Shown here: positions 1 to 10,375 of the stretch, piece after piece
How positions within the stretch are numbered: position 1 is the stretch's first letter
Layout of the letters: every line of letters begins with the position of its first letter
Source of the DNA: Jackrogersella multiformis
Lineage: Eukaryota; Ascomycota; Sordariomycetes; Xylariales; Hypoxylaceae
DNA length: 64,000 nt
NCBI GenBank assembly: GCA_902806575.1
Contig: CADCXD010000018.1
Location: forward strand, 2,232,001 to 2,296,000
Direction of reading: 5' to 3'
The notes under the pieces: generated by a model
Database searches by the model: none
Seen by the model: only the letters and a program-made list of their open reading frames with translations
What the model was told of the DNA's origin: nothing
Made by a program: the position numbers and the translations under genes

Positions 1-267
1 TCTCCCCTCGTTGCTCCCCCACTTCACCACCCCATTGTACCCCGCAGCCCCACCCATTCCCCAAGTAATACCTCCTCCCGGTAGGTATTATTTCCCCCGA
101 ACGTCCACGCATCCACTTCTGCCAACGAGGTTAACCGAGTAGAGTAATTTAAGAGCCGTAGATCGGTGCCTGACGACATAAATCCTTGCTCAAAACTATT
201 TCAATCTTATCTTCACTTATCTACACCATCTACACTAACATCATAAGCCAGGTACATCTAGCCCGCC

Positions 268-1248
268 ATGCCGCCGACTCCGAAAAATATCATCATCACC
301 GGCGCCGGGGGGTTCATCGGGCCCCTGCTCGCGGCCCGACTACTCAACGACCCGTCGTACCGCGTGATCCTCACCGACCTCGTGGAGCCCGTCGTTCCCG
401 CGGGCGTCAAATACCCGCAGAACGCCACGGTCCTCACAGGCGACATCTGCGACGCGGCCTTCGTCTCGGCGCTGCTCGGCGCGGCGCGGCCCCTCTCCGC
501 CGTCTTCGTCTTCCACGGCATCATGTCGGCGGGGTCCGAGGCGGACTGGGACCTGTCACTGCGCGTCAACGTGAACAGCGTGCGCGACCTGCTCGTCGCG
601 CTCAAGGACGCGAGCCCCGGCGTCCGCGTGATCTACTCCAGCTCGCAGGCCGTGTACGGGCAGCCGCTGCCCGCGGGCGCGGTGACCGACGGCGTGACGC
701 CGACGCCCGAGGGCACGTACGGCGCGCACAAGCTGCTGACGGAGGTCTTCGTCAACGACATGCACCGCCGGGGCTTCATCGACGCCTTCAGCCTGCGGTT
801 CCCGACGGTGTCCGTGCGGCCGGGCCGGCCCACAAGCGCGGCGTCTTCGTTCCTGTCCGGCATGATACGAGAGCCTATGAAGGGCGAGGAGTGCGTGGTG
901 CCGCTTCAGGACCGCTCGTTCCGCTCGTTCCTGTGCTCGCCGGGCTGCCTGCAGGAGAATCTCGTCCGGGTGCTGAACATGGAGAGCTCGAAGCTGCCGA
1001 GGCACATCCGCCACATCAACGTCCCGGGAATATCTGTCTCCATCCAGGAGCTGATGGACGCGCTGGCCAAATACGGAGGAGAGGACAAGCTGAAGTATCT
1101 CAAAGAGGAGACGGATTCGGATCTCGAGAGGATATTACGAAGCTGGGCTCCGGAGCTCGACACGACTACGCCGCTCAAGCTAGGGTTGATCAAGGATGAG
1201 AGCGCAGATACCCTTGTCAAGCAGTATATCGATTCATTGAACTCTTAA
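268..1248 (+). CDS. NAD-dependent epimerase/dehydratase (extended SDR; D-erythronate dehydrogenase-like)
   Basis: Single-exon protein of 326 residues. The N-terminal Rossmann motif GAGGFIG (about residues 11-17) and the catalytic YGAHK (Y-x3-K) place it in the extended short-chain dehydrogenase/epimerase superfamily. The segment after the glycine motif (VILTDLVEP, then LTGDI) resembles the D-erythronate dehydrogenase (DenD) branch of NAD-dependent sugar-acid oxidoreductases; the substrate is inferred, not shown. It should be a soluble cytosolic enzyme. The start is the ATG in GCCCGCCATGC, a strong Kozak context; an upstream TTG in another frame is ignored. Base composition is odd: the first two thirds are very GC-rich at third positions, while the last 300 bp drop to ordinary composition. 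It ends about 100 bp from the convergent lactonohydrolase gene. Confidence 0.9.
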   Translation: MPPTPKNIIITGAGGFIGPLLAARLLNDPSYRVILTDLVEPVVPAGVKYPQNATVLTGDICDAAFVSALLGAARPLSAVFVFHGIMSAGSEADWDLSLRVNVNSVRDLLVALKDASPGVRVIYSSSQAVYGQPLPAGAVTDGVTPTPEGTYGAHKLLTEVFVNDMHRRGFIDAFSLRFPTVSVRPGRPTSAASSFLSGMIREPMKGEECVVPLQDRSFRSFLCSPGCLQENLVRVLNMESSKLPRHIRHINVPGISVSIQELMDALAKYGGEDKLKYLKEETDSDLERILRSWAPELDTTTPLKLGLIKDESADTLVKQYIDSLNS

Positions 1249-1351
1249 TATTTACTTAGGAATTTCGATTTAATTGATGATCATTAATAACTCCTTGGGT
1301 TGTTTAACTAAAACGTGTTTTCGACTATCCCCGTAGCATTGCGCACTATAA

Positions 1352-3070
1352 TCACTCGTCCGAAATATATGAGCCCCCTGAAGCACCAAGAGTAGCATAA
1401 TAGAGGTAGTCCTCTGCGCAGATTACCATTCGGCCGTCGCCGGCGAAATTGAAGTTCGCGGAAGTCGTACCAAGGAAGATCTTTCCAATAAGCTTCCCTG
1501 ACGGATTGAAAATTTGGACGCCGTCACCACAGCCGACGTAGACATTACCCTTGCTGTCGCAGTGGACACCTGTACGATAGAACGGATTCAATCAGTTCTT
1601 GCACCTTGTAAGAGGAGGGTCTATATTTTGAACTACGTACCATCCGGGACCCAGGTATCGATGTAGGCGAAGAGCTTGCGGTTTTCCAAGGTGCCGTCTT
1701 CTTGCACGTCGTAACGATAGCTATCAAATGATTAGACGAGGCTTATAAAATGCTTTGGCGGATCACGTTTGCGTACATGCTTGCAGGGTTAGAAAAGTTC
1801 GAACCCCGAAATCCAAGAGCGACCCCAGTGTCGGTAATGTATGCATGCGAACCATTGGGAGAAAATGTGATTCCTAGTGAACAGATTTGCGTTAGAATAT
1901 GTAAATATAAAGCGGAGGGGAAGGACAAGACGCCTTACCGTTGGGAAGATTGAACCCGTCTGCGACTGCAGCGATGGCACCAGTGTCTGGATTGAATCTG
2001 TACACTTGATTCTGAAGTCCCGGTACTGGTCGGAAATCTTGTAGGTATCCGTAAAGAGTGTCTGTGAAATATATCTCCTTATTCCGGGGGTTGACGGATA
2101 CGTCATTTAGAGAATTAAATTGGCGTCCGAAGTAGTTATTAATAAGTACTAGTTATGAGGTATTAGCGAACTTATTTCATAGACTACCTGCCCTTTTAAA
2201 ACGAACCAGTTGTATTGTATGGCTCTCTTGGGTTCATCAAAATTAACCGTGGTTCTTTACTATCGCCCTGCCCTTCTGCCGTAAACACAATTTGGCCTCG
2301 AAAGTTTGTCGCACCTAGAGCAGGTCGGTAAGAAGGCTGGAGGATTCTGTTATCAGACAGTGTTACATACCATTCGAATTTATAATTGTCGGCGAGTTAA
2401 CCGGCTGGATGGTAACAGATCCCGTTGCGTTGCGGAGACTCGAAACCGCTTCGGCTTCGTGGAGCGCAATTTTGAGGATCACATTAGATTTGTTTAGTCC
2501 GGTGCCAGTTGCGGGTAGTCCTGCATTCTGCACGAAAAACACCTCGTCTGTAGGTGGATACCTAATATTGAACGTATTAGGCCCTTATAGTTTGGTAATA
2601 TAACAAATATATATCTACATATTGACATACCAAACAGTAGCCTCATGGAACAGAGCGTTCGTTCCGGAGTCGGCGATGAGCGTTAATGTAGGATTGGGAC
2701 CAATCACGTCGTAGAACTCATCATCATAGATATGGAAAGGTTTATTGTGCATTGATTCTAAGTTTTGACCTGGTGGTATGAAAAAGAACTGCGTCGAAGT
2801 TAGCTTCTAGGTAACCTTACAGTTATGAAACCTAGAGGTTGAGAAGTGAGCCTTATAGAGGGAAATGGTAAACTATACCGCAGATCCGTTAGCTACTGCT
2901 GCGGGGAGAACGGTTGGTAGAACATTGAAAGATTTCCAGTCAATGACTTGAGCCTGCTCTGGAACCTGACGGGCGGACAGTTGTTGAGAATTGATGGTTG
3001 GTATACCGCCATACGCTCGAACAAAAACACCTGCCACGAGGACAATCAAAGCCACTGAAAGAGATATCAT
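1352..3070 (-). CDS. Secreted SMP-30/gluconolactonase-like lactonohydrolase, 8 exons
   Basis: Exons, in transcript order: 3070-2879, 2788-2631, 2561-2371, 2314-2207, 2148-1939, 1873-1777, 1720-1641, 1569-1352. They join in phase to 417 residues. The start at 3070 gives a hydrophobic signal peptide (MISLSVALIVLVAGVF); an in-frame upstream start at 3166 would bury it. Recognisable blocks are FIPPGQN, PFHIYDDEFYDVIGPNP, NAGLPATGTGLNKSNV, FNSLNDVSVN, YFTDTLYG, LPNGITFSPNGSHAYITDTG and CDSKGNVYVGCGDGVQIF, typical of fungal lactonohydrolases of the SMP-30/gluconolactonase/LRE-like beta-propeller family. These use a divalent metal to hydrolyse aldonate or pantoyl lactones. The DTG and LNDV segments hold the expected metal-ligand positions. 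The real substrate is unknown. The fourth intron has a weaker donor (GTTCGT); the rest are close to consensus. Confidence 0.88.
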
Positions 3071-4084
3071 TTTGAAATTCTTATCAGATGTTCCAGCATT
3101 CCTCTGCCGAGAATTTTGGAGATCTTGGGGATCTTGGGAAGCTTTTAGTGGTACAGGGCGTGTCATTTTATAATCTGTCGAATCTTTGTTGAACGAGAGA
3201 CGAGACGATGTTGCTAATGTGGGGAATTGATCGACACAACTTTTGCTATTGGCCCTACCTAGCTCGGCCTAGCGGTTTCCTAGGTAGTACCCGGCCATCC
3301 GTAGCTTCTCCATACCGCCATGCCTTCTTAATCTAGATTTCCGAAATTTTGTTCATCAATTTATACATACATACCTAGTAATTGATGGGAAGGAACGGGA
3401 GTCCCTTGTTCCAGCAGTTCAGGCTACCTACCTAAATATGTACCGGTCTAGGGACATGTTGCGGAGATAGGTGCGGGGTATGTGGGGAAGCGGGGAAGAT
3501 ATTCCCTTGTTTATAAGGATGATCAGCGCCACTGACGAACAGGATTATGTAATGAAGCTAAACTCACTGAAGTATTTACTTGGCGACCCGACCCGACCCG
3601 ATTATACCGAGCGAGGCGATGAACACAAACGCAAATGATGTATGCGTGAAAGAATATATTATGTGTGTATATTTCTATGTGTGGCGGCAAGCATGGAAGT
3701 AAATGTGACTTCGTGGCTGGTTCTCTTATGATCCCTGTCACAAAGGGTTCTGTTAGTTCTATAACCTAGACTAAATTGTTCAGAACTAAGTGAAAATATA
3801 TTCTAATAAGGATTCAAAACCATGAAAGAGAGATTAGGAGACAATGGATATTGAAGATGATTTCGAGGATGAAGTCTTTATTCATAATTCATGATGAAGC
3901 CGTTTGTATTTTCACAATCTTCCATTGTGCATATTTGTCTTCAGCTTAAATGAATATAAAATCAGCTCCCGTTAATAATCACACCATTCTCAAAACTCTT
4001 CAACTTTACCACCAAGCACCTTAGCAGCTTCAAAAGGCAATTAAAGAATAGCTATCTGAACAGACCTAAGAAAAAATATCGAAA
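3071..4084. other. Intergenic, divergent promoter region
   Basis: Shared upstream region of the lactonohydrolase gene (-) and the small ORF at 4085 (+). It holds CCTAGGTAG-type palindromic motifs at 3255-3300 and 3420-3440, a short (ACCCG)3 run near 3585-3600 and a TATAAA box at 3955. No credible coding segment was found. Confidence 0.6.
3955..3960 (+). promoter_or_regulatory. TATA box for the small ORF at 4085
   Basis: TATAAA lies about 125 bp upstream of the ATG at 4085 and is followed by a pyrimidine/A-rich leader (CTCTTCAACTTTACCACC), a common layout for a fungal core promoter and 5' UTR. Confidence 0.4.
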
Positions 4085-4363
4085 ATGTCTGATCTTGCTG
4101 TCCAGAAAGCTAGCCCTATAACCAAAAAGGGACCCATCATCTGTAGACCGGACACGGGGTGTACCGTTCAACTTGGTGCCGGTTTATTGCCCGTCGGCCT
4201 TGAACACACAAAGAAGTGTAAGTGTATCCCAGTTACAACGGACGAGGAGTTGGGCCGGTTAGCCGACAGTGTCAAAGATGCTATCAAGATGGATATTCTA
4301 GATTTCGAGAAACCTAGTACTGCTTTTGCTATGCTCCTCTTAGGTGGCGAGGTCGTTTACTAG
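4085..4363 (+). CDS. Small hypothetical protein, 92 aa
   Basis: Unrecognised. The intronless ORF starts at an ATG in good context (CGAAAATGTC), with a TATA box and a leader-like sequence upstream. The product has a CxC pair (KCKC) in its centre, an acidic/helical middle (DEELGRLADSVKDAIK) and a hydrophobic C-terminal stretch (FAMLLLGGEVV). It has no signal peptide. Codon use looks normal for the window. It could be a genuine small protein or the last exon of a larger gene; no upstream exon was identified. Confidence 0.5.
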   Translation: MSDLAVQKASPITKKGPIICRPDTGCTVQLGAGLLPVGLEHTKKCKCIPVTTDEELGRLADSVKDAIKMDILDFEKPSTAFAMLLLGGEVVY

Positions 4364-5210
4364 TCTAACACAAAATGAGGAATAGTGGTGGAAAATTCCA
4401 CTTCAGAACGACAATTACAGGTAGGTAGCTTTCACCGTACGACTACCAGTCTTTTGTGTAGTTATAAGTAAATCAATATTTAATAAATTTACTTTTCAGC
4501 CCATCCTATCCTTTTCTCAATGAATGGCAAGGCTAGTATATAATTACATAAAGTAAACCATGGCATGCCGGAGTTCACAGACTCGTAGCCATGGTTTTTT
4601 ATGTCCAGATTTATATGAAAAACTTCAAAGGACTGGAGTAGAATAGCATTGGCCCTATTAACTAGTGGAAGGTAGGCATTCATGGTACACACTTAAGGTT
4701 TCAAATAAAGAAAAGAATCAGGGATTTTGTATTAGTGCAATGTGATTATCTTGTTCAACTATTATCTTGTCCTATGCGACAACACATGCAGTTCTGACTA
4801 AAAAGAAAGGAAAAAAAAAAGAAATCATTGTTCATCAATCTCGAACTTATGAGTACCCATAAACGTATGCCTAATAACCACCTTGGAAGATTGTCGGACG
4901 AAGGGCGGCATGATTATGTTGGCACACCAAAACAGTTGGCTATCGAATGTATGACTTTAAGACAGCCCATAGATTCGTCGGAGCCACTGGGCCTCATCCT
5001 TTGGTGTAAACCAGGTCACCGGCTCGCCACTAGTGTCCTTGTTTCTAACCTAGGGCAATTTGGGCTAAGCGGAGTCAGTACAATACTTCGAAATGAGCGG
5101 ATTCGTATATGTGTTAGGTTAATCTGACCGCTCCTCGTGTAGATGCCATTGCATCCAGCTTTGGTGATCGATTGACTAGCAGCGATAGTCGAAATCTTGG
5201 AGGCTTTGAA
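4364..5210. other. Intergenic, convergent 3' ends
   Basis: Lies between the small ORF (+) and the kinase-like gene (-). It contains an A-rich tract near 4800 and a 92-codon ATG ORF at 4849-5127 (+) without recognisable motifs, which I do not call as a gene. Confidence 0.5.
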
Positions 5211-7049
5211 TTAACGAGGAGGCGATTCCTTAGCTCTTCGCGATTTTCCGGCTAATTCCATGTGATTGGACTCGTGTGTAGGCTCTCTTGAGCCTGACGA
5301 GATCCAAACTTCCTCCTGAGCCAAAGTTGTAGGGCGAGTATGGGCAGAAGTCCATTGGTGGTCTTCAATCGCACTCTCAGGGAGAGTTGTGGGCACGGAT
5401 AAAATCCACGGTATAACACTTCTGAACCAGACTCTTTTATTGTCATCCTGTGAACTCGTCTCTTTTTCGCTATCAGAGGAGGTCGCTCGCACAGACATAA
5501 CCCAGGCTCCGTGTTCTGTATCGGCTGATACAGCTTCCTCGTTGTGCCGAATATCATTTGGTGATCTCGTGGATGATAGTGACTCTAGTTTATCTTCCGA
5601 TGAAGCCATGCCTAGGTTGTCTTCCAAGTCGTTATAGACAGTACCGCTTTGGATCTTATCGACACTAGTAGCTGCATCTTCGGATTCTGAGTCGTTTGAA
5701 TTATCGGTAAACAATGACTCCCACTCATCTAACCATACCATAAGGTTCTTGATATCATCTTCTGAGTGTATAGAGGTATGCCCGATTGTGAGAAGCTTTC
5801 TAGCGATGGAATACCGCGTGTCGGTCGCTTCCGATACCCAGCTTTCTCCAACAGTATCCTCAAAGGCTTTCTTGATTTCGGTATTCTCAGGCGAGCTTGG
5901 GTCACTGTCCTTCGGGTTTACAGGCTCGCTGTCAAAATTACCAAGCTCGGAGTTGTCTTCAGGCTCAGGGCACCAAAGCCATCGTGGAAGTATCCTATTG
6001 GCAAATCTTGGCACAAATAAAGCATCGTCCCAGTCCAAAACTCCAGTGATGATGATGTCAGGGGAGAAGTCTACCATAATGTTCCGCGGAAAAAGATCTG
6101 GGTGGCATAGACATATGAAATCGTTACATGGTTCGAAGAGTTTGACATCTACCATATGCTCAATCGTCTCTTGACACCGGTCGAGAACTTCATAGTCGTA
6201 GCTTAATGGAAATTTCCGGTTCTCGGCTTGGTATATGCGTCGCTTAAAGATAGCTAGCATAATATCGTTGATAGATAAATTCGGGGGGTCGTGTCGTAAT
6301 CTATCAAGGGGTAGAAGACCGTTCTTAGCGTTATGCCAATCGATTGGGTTGTTGGGTAGCTCTATGACTCTCGTTCCAAAAGGTTGAACGAATATTCGGT
6401 TGCCAATCTCGTCACCGCAGCGGAAATTCTTCGTGTGGATACCTATGTGCCCAGCGACAGAATTTATGATAGACTCCATGTCTAGGTAGAGCTGCGCTAA
6501 CTCCTCGGCTAGAAGTATCTTCTGGCGGTGTGCAAGATCTTTCCAGACATCCTGGAGACAGAATCCAGGTGCCCGCGATAGTACAATGTAGCTATTTCCT
6601 AGGAGATTTTCGTTCGTAGCATCCCACATAATCAGCTCGGGCACCTTTAGTGTAGCGAACTTGGCCATGTATTCGAAAATGGCAGCTGTGCGGACAACAT
6701 CTAACCCCTCCTTGGGAATACGGAGGACATACTCGACTGGCTCACCATCGGCCATCTCCATCGAGATGCTGAAAACTGTGTTAAACGACCCATGGGCAAG
6801 ATATGCGACAGAAAGGGTCTGGTGATTTGCAAGGGGCCATAAATATCTGCAGAGTGTTATGGCTTTCGACAACCACTTCTCTGATAGTGTCTCCTTTGGG
6901 TCAATCTTGCGTATTTCTTCGTTATGGTGACTGTGCTCATCGCTATCATGATGGCATTCTCCCGAAATTATAGTGCAGGCGGATTGCAGACTGCAGCGTA
7001 AAGACTGTAAAGGAACATCCGCAGCGAGTACTCGATCTTGTGTCTCCAT
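5211..7049 (-). CDS. Aminoglycoside phosphotransferase (APH)/choline kinase-like protein with long acidic tail
   Basis: Intronless, 612 residues from the ATG at 7049 (AGTACCATGG, ideal Kozak); the frame is open further upstream but only from a GTG. The kinase-like domain covers about residues 75-345: a glycine/serine loop (AHGSFNTVF, 85-93), the probable ATP-lysine region (YVLRIPKEG), the Brenner-type catalytic loop H316-P-D318-LFPR-N323 and the metal-binding D339-W-D341. These are hallmarks of the APH (PF01636-like) superfamily widespread in fungi. Residues from about 350 on are acidic and Ser/Asp-rich (SDSESED, SSDSEKE) and look disordered. Fungal members usually phosphorylate small molecules or have unknown substrates; antibiotic resistance should not be assumed. 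Confidence 0.85.
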   Translation of the reverse strand: METQDRVLAADVPLQSLRCSLQSACTIISGECHHDSDEHSHHNEEIRKIDPKETLSEKWLSKAITLCRYLWPLANHQTLSVAYLAHGSFNTVFSISMEMADGEPVEYVLRIPKEGLDVVRTAAIFEYMAKFATLKVPELIMWDATNENLLGNSYIVLSRAPGFCLQDVWKDLAHRQKILLAEELAQLYLDMESIINSVAGHIGIHTKNFRCGDEIGNRIFVQPFGTRVIELPNNPIDWHNAKNGLLPLDRLRHDPPNLSINDIMLAIFKRRIYQAENRKFPLSYDYEVLDRCQETIEHMVDVKLFEPCNDFICLCHPDLFPRNIMVDFSPDIIITGVLDWDDALFVPRFANRILPRWLWCPEPEDNSELGNFDSEPVNPKDSDPSSPENTEIKKAFEDTVGESWVSEATDTRYSIARKLLTIGHTSIHSEDDIKNLMVWLDEWESLFTDNSNDSESEDAATSVDKIQSGTVYNDLEDNLGMASSEDKLESLSSTRSPNDIRHNEEAVSADTEHGAWVMSVRATSSDSEKETSSQDDNKRVWFRSVIPWILSVPTTLPESAIEDHQWTSAHTRPTTLAQEEVWISSGSREPTHESNHMELAGKSRRAKESPPR

Positions 7050-7266
7050 GGTACTTTGATGATGAAAAAGGGTGGCTTGGTGAAAAGGGTACGAGGCTTC
7101 ATTAATAACAGAAGAGGTTGGGATGATATAATCTTGATGGAAGTTACGACTGCGCGTTTGTTGCGCTGCCACCTGTGGCACCTAAACAAACTGAGTTAGC
7201 TTGGGGATACTTGATTAGGTAATTATCAAGGCATAAAAATGAACCGCTTTCATACCTTAATTCTTC

Positions 7267-7620
7267 TTAAATTTCTTGAAGCGACGATGAGAATTCGCCT
7301 TTTCTTCTCTGGCTCTTTCTCTTTCCTCTCTCTTGGCTTTCTCTTTCCTCTCTCTTGGCTTTCTCATCCACTTCTTTCTGGGCTTCCTTGGCTGAGCGTT
7401 GGCGAGTGCACACGTAACACAATTGACCGAATAAAGCCTTAACAGTAGGGTGATGGGGACACACGTACTATTGTAAGAGTTAGTAATATTCCTTTTAGAT
7501 TCCTTTATTTTCCTCAGGGGTACATACCTCGTGTGTCTTACAATAAGTGACGTCCTTAGTCTTGGTATCAAGGACACAATTGCCCTGATTTTGTTTAGGA
7601 CAATGGTGAGTTGTCCCCAT
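7267..7620 (-). CDS. Small Cys/His-rich (putative zinc-binding) protein, 2 exons
   Basis: Exons 7620-7528 and 7467-7267 with a 60-bp GTATGT...TAG intron give 97 residues. The start (GACAATGG) is in good context. Cys/His spacing is HHCPKQNQGNC, then YCKTHEYVCPHH, then CYVC, suggesting a small metal-binding fold like short fungal treble-clef or zinc-ribbon proteins; this is inference. The C-terminal third is a highly charged helix of Lys/Arg/Glu. A 22-bp direct tandem duplication (7321-7364) lies inside this helix; since 22 is not a multiple of three, it changes the frame of everything after it. With one copy the frame would run on to a basic end at about 7257 instead of the present ...SSSLQEI. 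The function is not recognised. Confidence 0.7.
7321..7364 (+). repeat. 22-bp perfect tandem duplication within a coding exon
   Basis: Two exact, adjacent copies of a 22-nt unit beginning CTTTCCTCTCTCTTGG occupy 7321-7342 and 7343-7364 on the + strand. The unit lies in the coding exon of the small Cys/His protein. Confidence 0.9.
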
Positions 7621-10375
7621 TGTCACGACGATCAAGCGTCGAAATATTGCAAGGTGAAACAAAATAGTACCAAAGATGGATTGGGTTGATTAAAAGGTAA
7701 AGGGGGTACAAGAGGAGAAAAGAGAGTGATGATTTTCGAATTGTTGGCAAGAAAGTAACCGAAATTCATAATGTAACTCAAGTAAGTACCTCGTAGCAAA
7801 ACTTTGTTGCTAAGGATGTGAGAAATATATAACTTCACGCGTCTAGCTGTTGTAGGTAGGGAACCGAGTGAGCAAAGCTTTACGCGTTATCGAACAGCAC
7901 GCGACATTACAGTGAAAATATACCTGCCTACCTAAACCTAGGTGACGACCAAGCACTAATCTTAGATCTATTGAGAATATTTGTCAGGTAGGTACCGAGC
8001 CGACACGCTCCTGCCTACTTTTGGCGAGTGACTAACATGGTAGTCATGTATTCCCTTCCGTTGGGCAGGCACGATATAACAATATGATAGGGAAAGTGCC
8101 TTCCAGTACGCATATACACGGTGCCACTGCCCCCCATCGTTACTATTAGGACTTTCAAACCTCGACATATAGATTTAGTTTCACTTACTAACTATTATTT
8201 ACCCCAAATAATAAATAATAAATCATAATATTATGGAATACCAATTTTTGTGACACCCCTTTACATATCCAACTATAGGCCCAGGTTGGTAGCTATTTAC
8301 TCAAGTACTAAAGGGTTTTTTTTCTTCATTTCTTTACGAGAATAGCTTCACATTACGTCTAATCTCGTCACGATTATGTCTTACCATTTATTATTCTAAT
8401 TTTTGATACAAATATTTTTACTCCTTTTCATAAATTGACTAGTGGGGAAAATGCCTAGAATATTTACAGTAAACCTCCAAGTGCTCTAGGAATCATGGGA
8501 AGGCCCTTATATGCTGTGATAAGCTTGTATATTCATTTATGTGCGTACTCGCGTACTTGATTATGAAAACTCTATTGATATACTGATTTGGTATGTGATG
8601 ATCACTTCATGTGTCTACATTATTTGACTTGACCTTTGGAAATACCTTTAGAGATAAGACCCAGCTGGCTACCTGGGTAGGTAAATTATGAATTATTACC
8701 TTGAGGTCACTACCGATCCCTTTAATAATACAGTAAACTGCCTAGCATGATGATTCTAAAGTATCGGGCTGAGGTCCTTCAGATGATTTCAATGGCGAGT
8801 GATCGTCCTTCTGCTACCTTACAATATATCTCGTAGCAGTACGAATGTAAAAGAGTTTTGAAATGTTAAGCGGATATCTTGTCCTTAATATTTACCATAA
8901 ACACCTAGAATTCATTAGGTGTGTTGGTTTGACGGGGTATTGCAATAAACAGATAAAATAAGAACGCGATGTGGTTGGTCAATGTTATGTGTATTAAAAG
9001 GAAGGAAAGTAAGTATGTAAGCTACGAACTAACTTAAATAGGTTAATGGCCAAGCCAGTTGGTCCGTGCTTATTGCTGCGCAAGTATGTAAGCAAGGCAC
9101 GTGTGTGCTGCCTTGCCAACAAGGTGTAATCTCTGTGAGGTCTAGGCGATGAGGTTTACCTAATATATCAGTAGCTTCCAACTATTTAAATAGTAAATAA
9201 TTACCTTAATTTTATTCGATATAAGCCGCCATATAAGCGTTTCGCAGACATAAAAAATATTATAATAAAATCATATTCCATCCAGTCTCCTTAAAAAATG
9301 CCCTGGGTTACAATACCTGGCAGGTAGGCATGATGTTCTAATCCCTGTCATCCACCGATGCACCCACCAATCACAGGGTTGTGGCAAGCTAAAATAGGTA
9401 AGTTGACCTGGCATGCTAAGGCGAGATCCTAGGCCTAGCATAAGCGCTACCGTCCACCCTACCGTCTAGGTTAGGGAGGCAAAGCGGAGGTTTTTGACAA
9501 GATCACGACTCGACAGGCGAAATAAACAAACAAACGAAACGTCGACGATGCGCAGCAAAGACAAAATATACATTTTTAGGTACCAAAAAATGAGCGTCGA
9601 TTTGGCCAGTGGAAGACTCGCATTTATGGCTTAATTCTACGAGAGATTGGTCTTCATGAGTCGGCAAGAGGGTAGGTCCTTTGTGCTATAATAATTGACG
9701 ACAAATGTACTAATCGGTATGCACTAGGTAGCTATCACAGGCACACAAATGAATTCCCGACGAAGCTTGCCTCACAAAAGTCATGAAAATCACAATGACA
9801 CAGTATTGACGCTTTCTCATGTGCCTACAGCTTCGCTTTGAAATACCCGTTATTGGCTCGACGTCTTCGCAGAGAACCCTCTGGTAGTCGTAGGCGCAAC
9901 TGGGACACGTCTTGGACTCCGACTGCATTTCGACCTAGGAGCGCAGACCTTCCCGACGCGCCTACCATGTCATATCGCAAGAAAAATGACCACCACCAGA
10001 AAACAGTGAGTTTTGGCTTTCTGAATTCATATCGAGCACAAGCTAAAAACGAAGAACCTTACTCTGCAACAGTCGAATTGCAAACCACCTGCATTTGAGC
10101 ATCAGCTTTTCGACTTTCCAAGTAGGTATTGCAGCTTCCCTAAAGATGCAGACCCCAACGGACTGCACTGTAAACGACTCGGACTAACACATACACAAGC
10201 AGTCATCATAACCAATACCAATACACCATTCGATTAATATACACCCATCAACGCCCTACCCACACCTCCACGCACTACCACGCCAAACGCCAAGCTCACC
10301 AATCCTCAACCGCACGCAACCCCTCACTCCAATTCGCAACGCACCCATCCGCAAACAAACAACAAACACACACCA
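7621..10375. other. AT-rich intergenic stretch, 2.75 kb
   Basis: No supported gene. Much of 8160-9300 is AT-rich and broken by stops in every frame. TACCTAGGTA-family motifs occur at 7920-7995, 8665-8685 and 9315-9330. A local rise in GC at 9840-10100 carries a 72-codon ATG ORF on the minus strand (9710-9928) with a CPSC motif, too weak to call. The last 150 bp before 10375 are a C/A-rich strand typical of a 3' flank. Confidence 0.55.

Noticed and set aside
186..1199. 337-codon frame over the epimerase gene
   Set aside because: It starts at a TTG and gives an Arg/Ala-rich product; the overlapping frame at 268 has ATG, Kozak context and clear Rossmann and YxxxK motifs.
4849..5127. 92-codon ATG ORF (+)
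   Set aside because: No recognisable motif, promoter signal or splice partners; length is within chance for this composition.
9710..9928. 72-codon ATG ORF (-) with CPSC and several Cys
   Set aside because: Too short and without a second matching Cys/His group or leader signals; kept only as a note.
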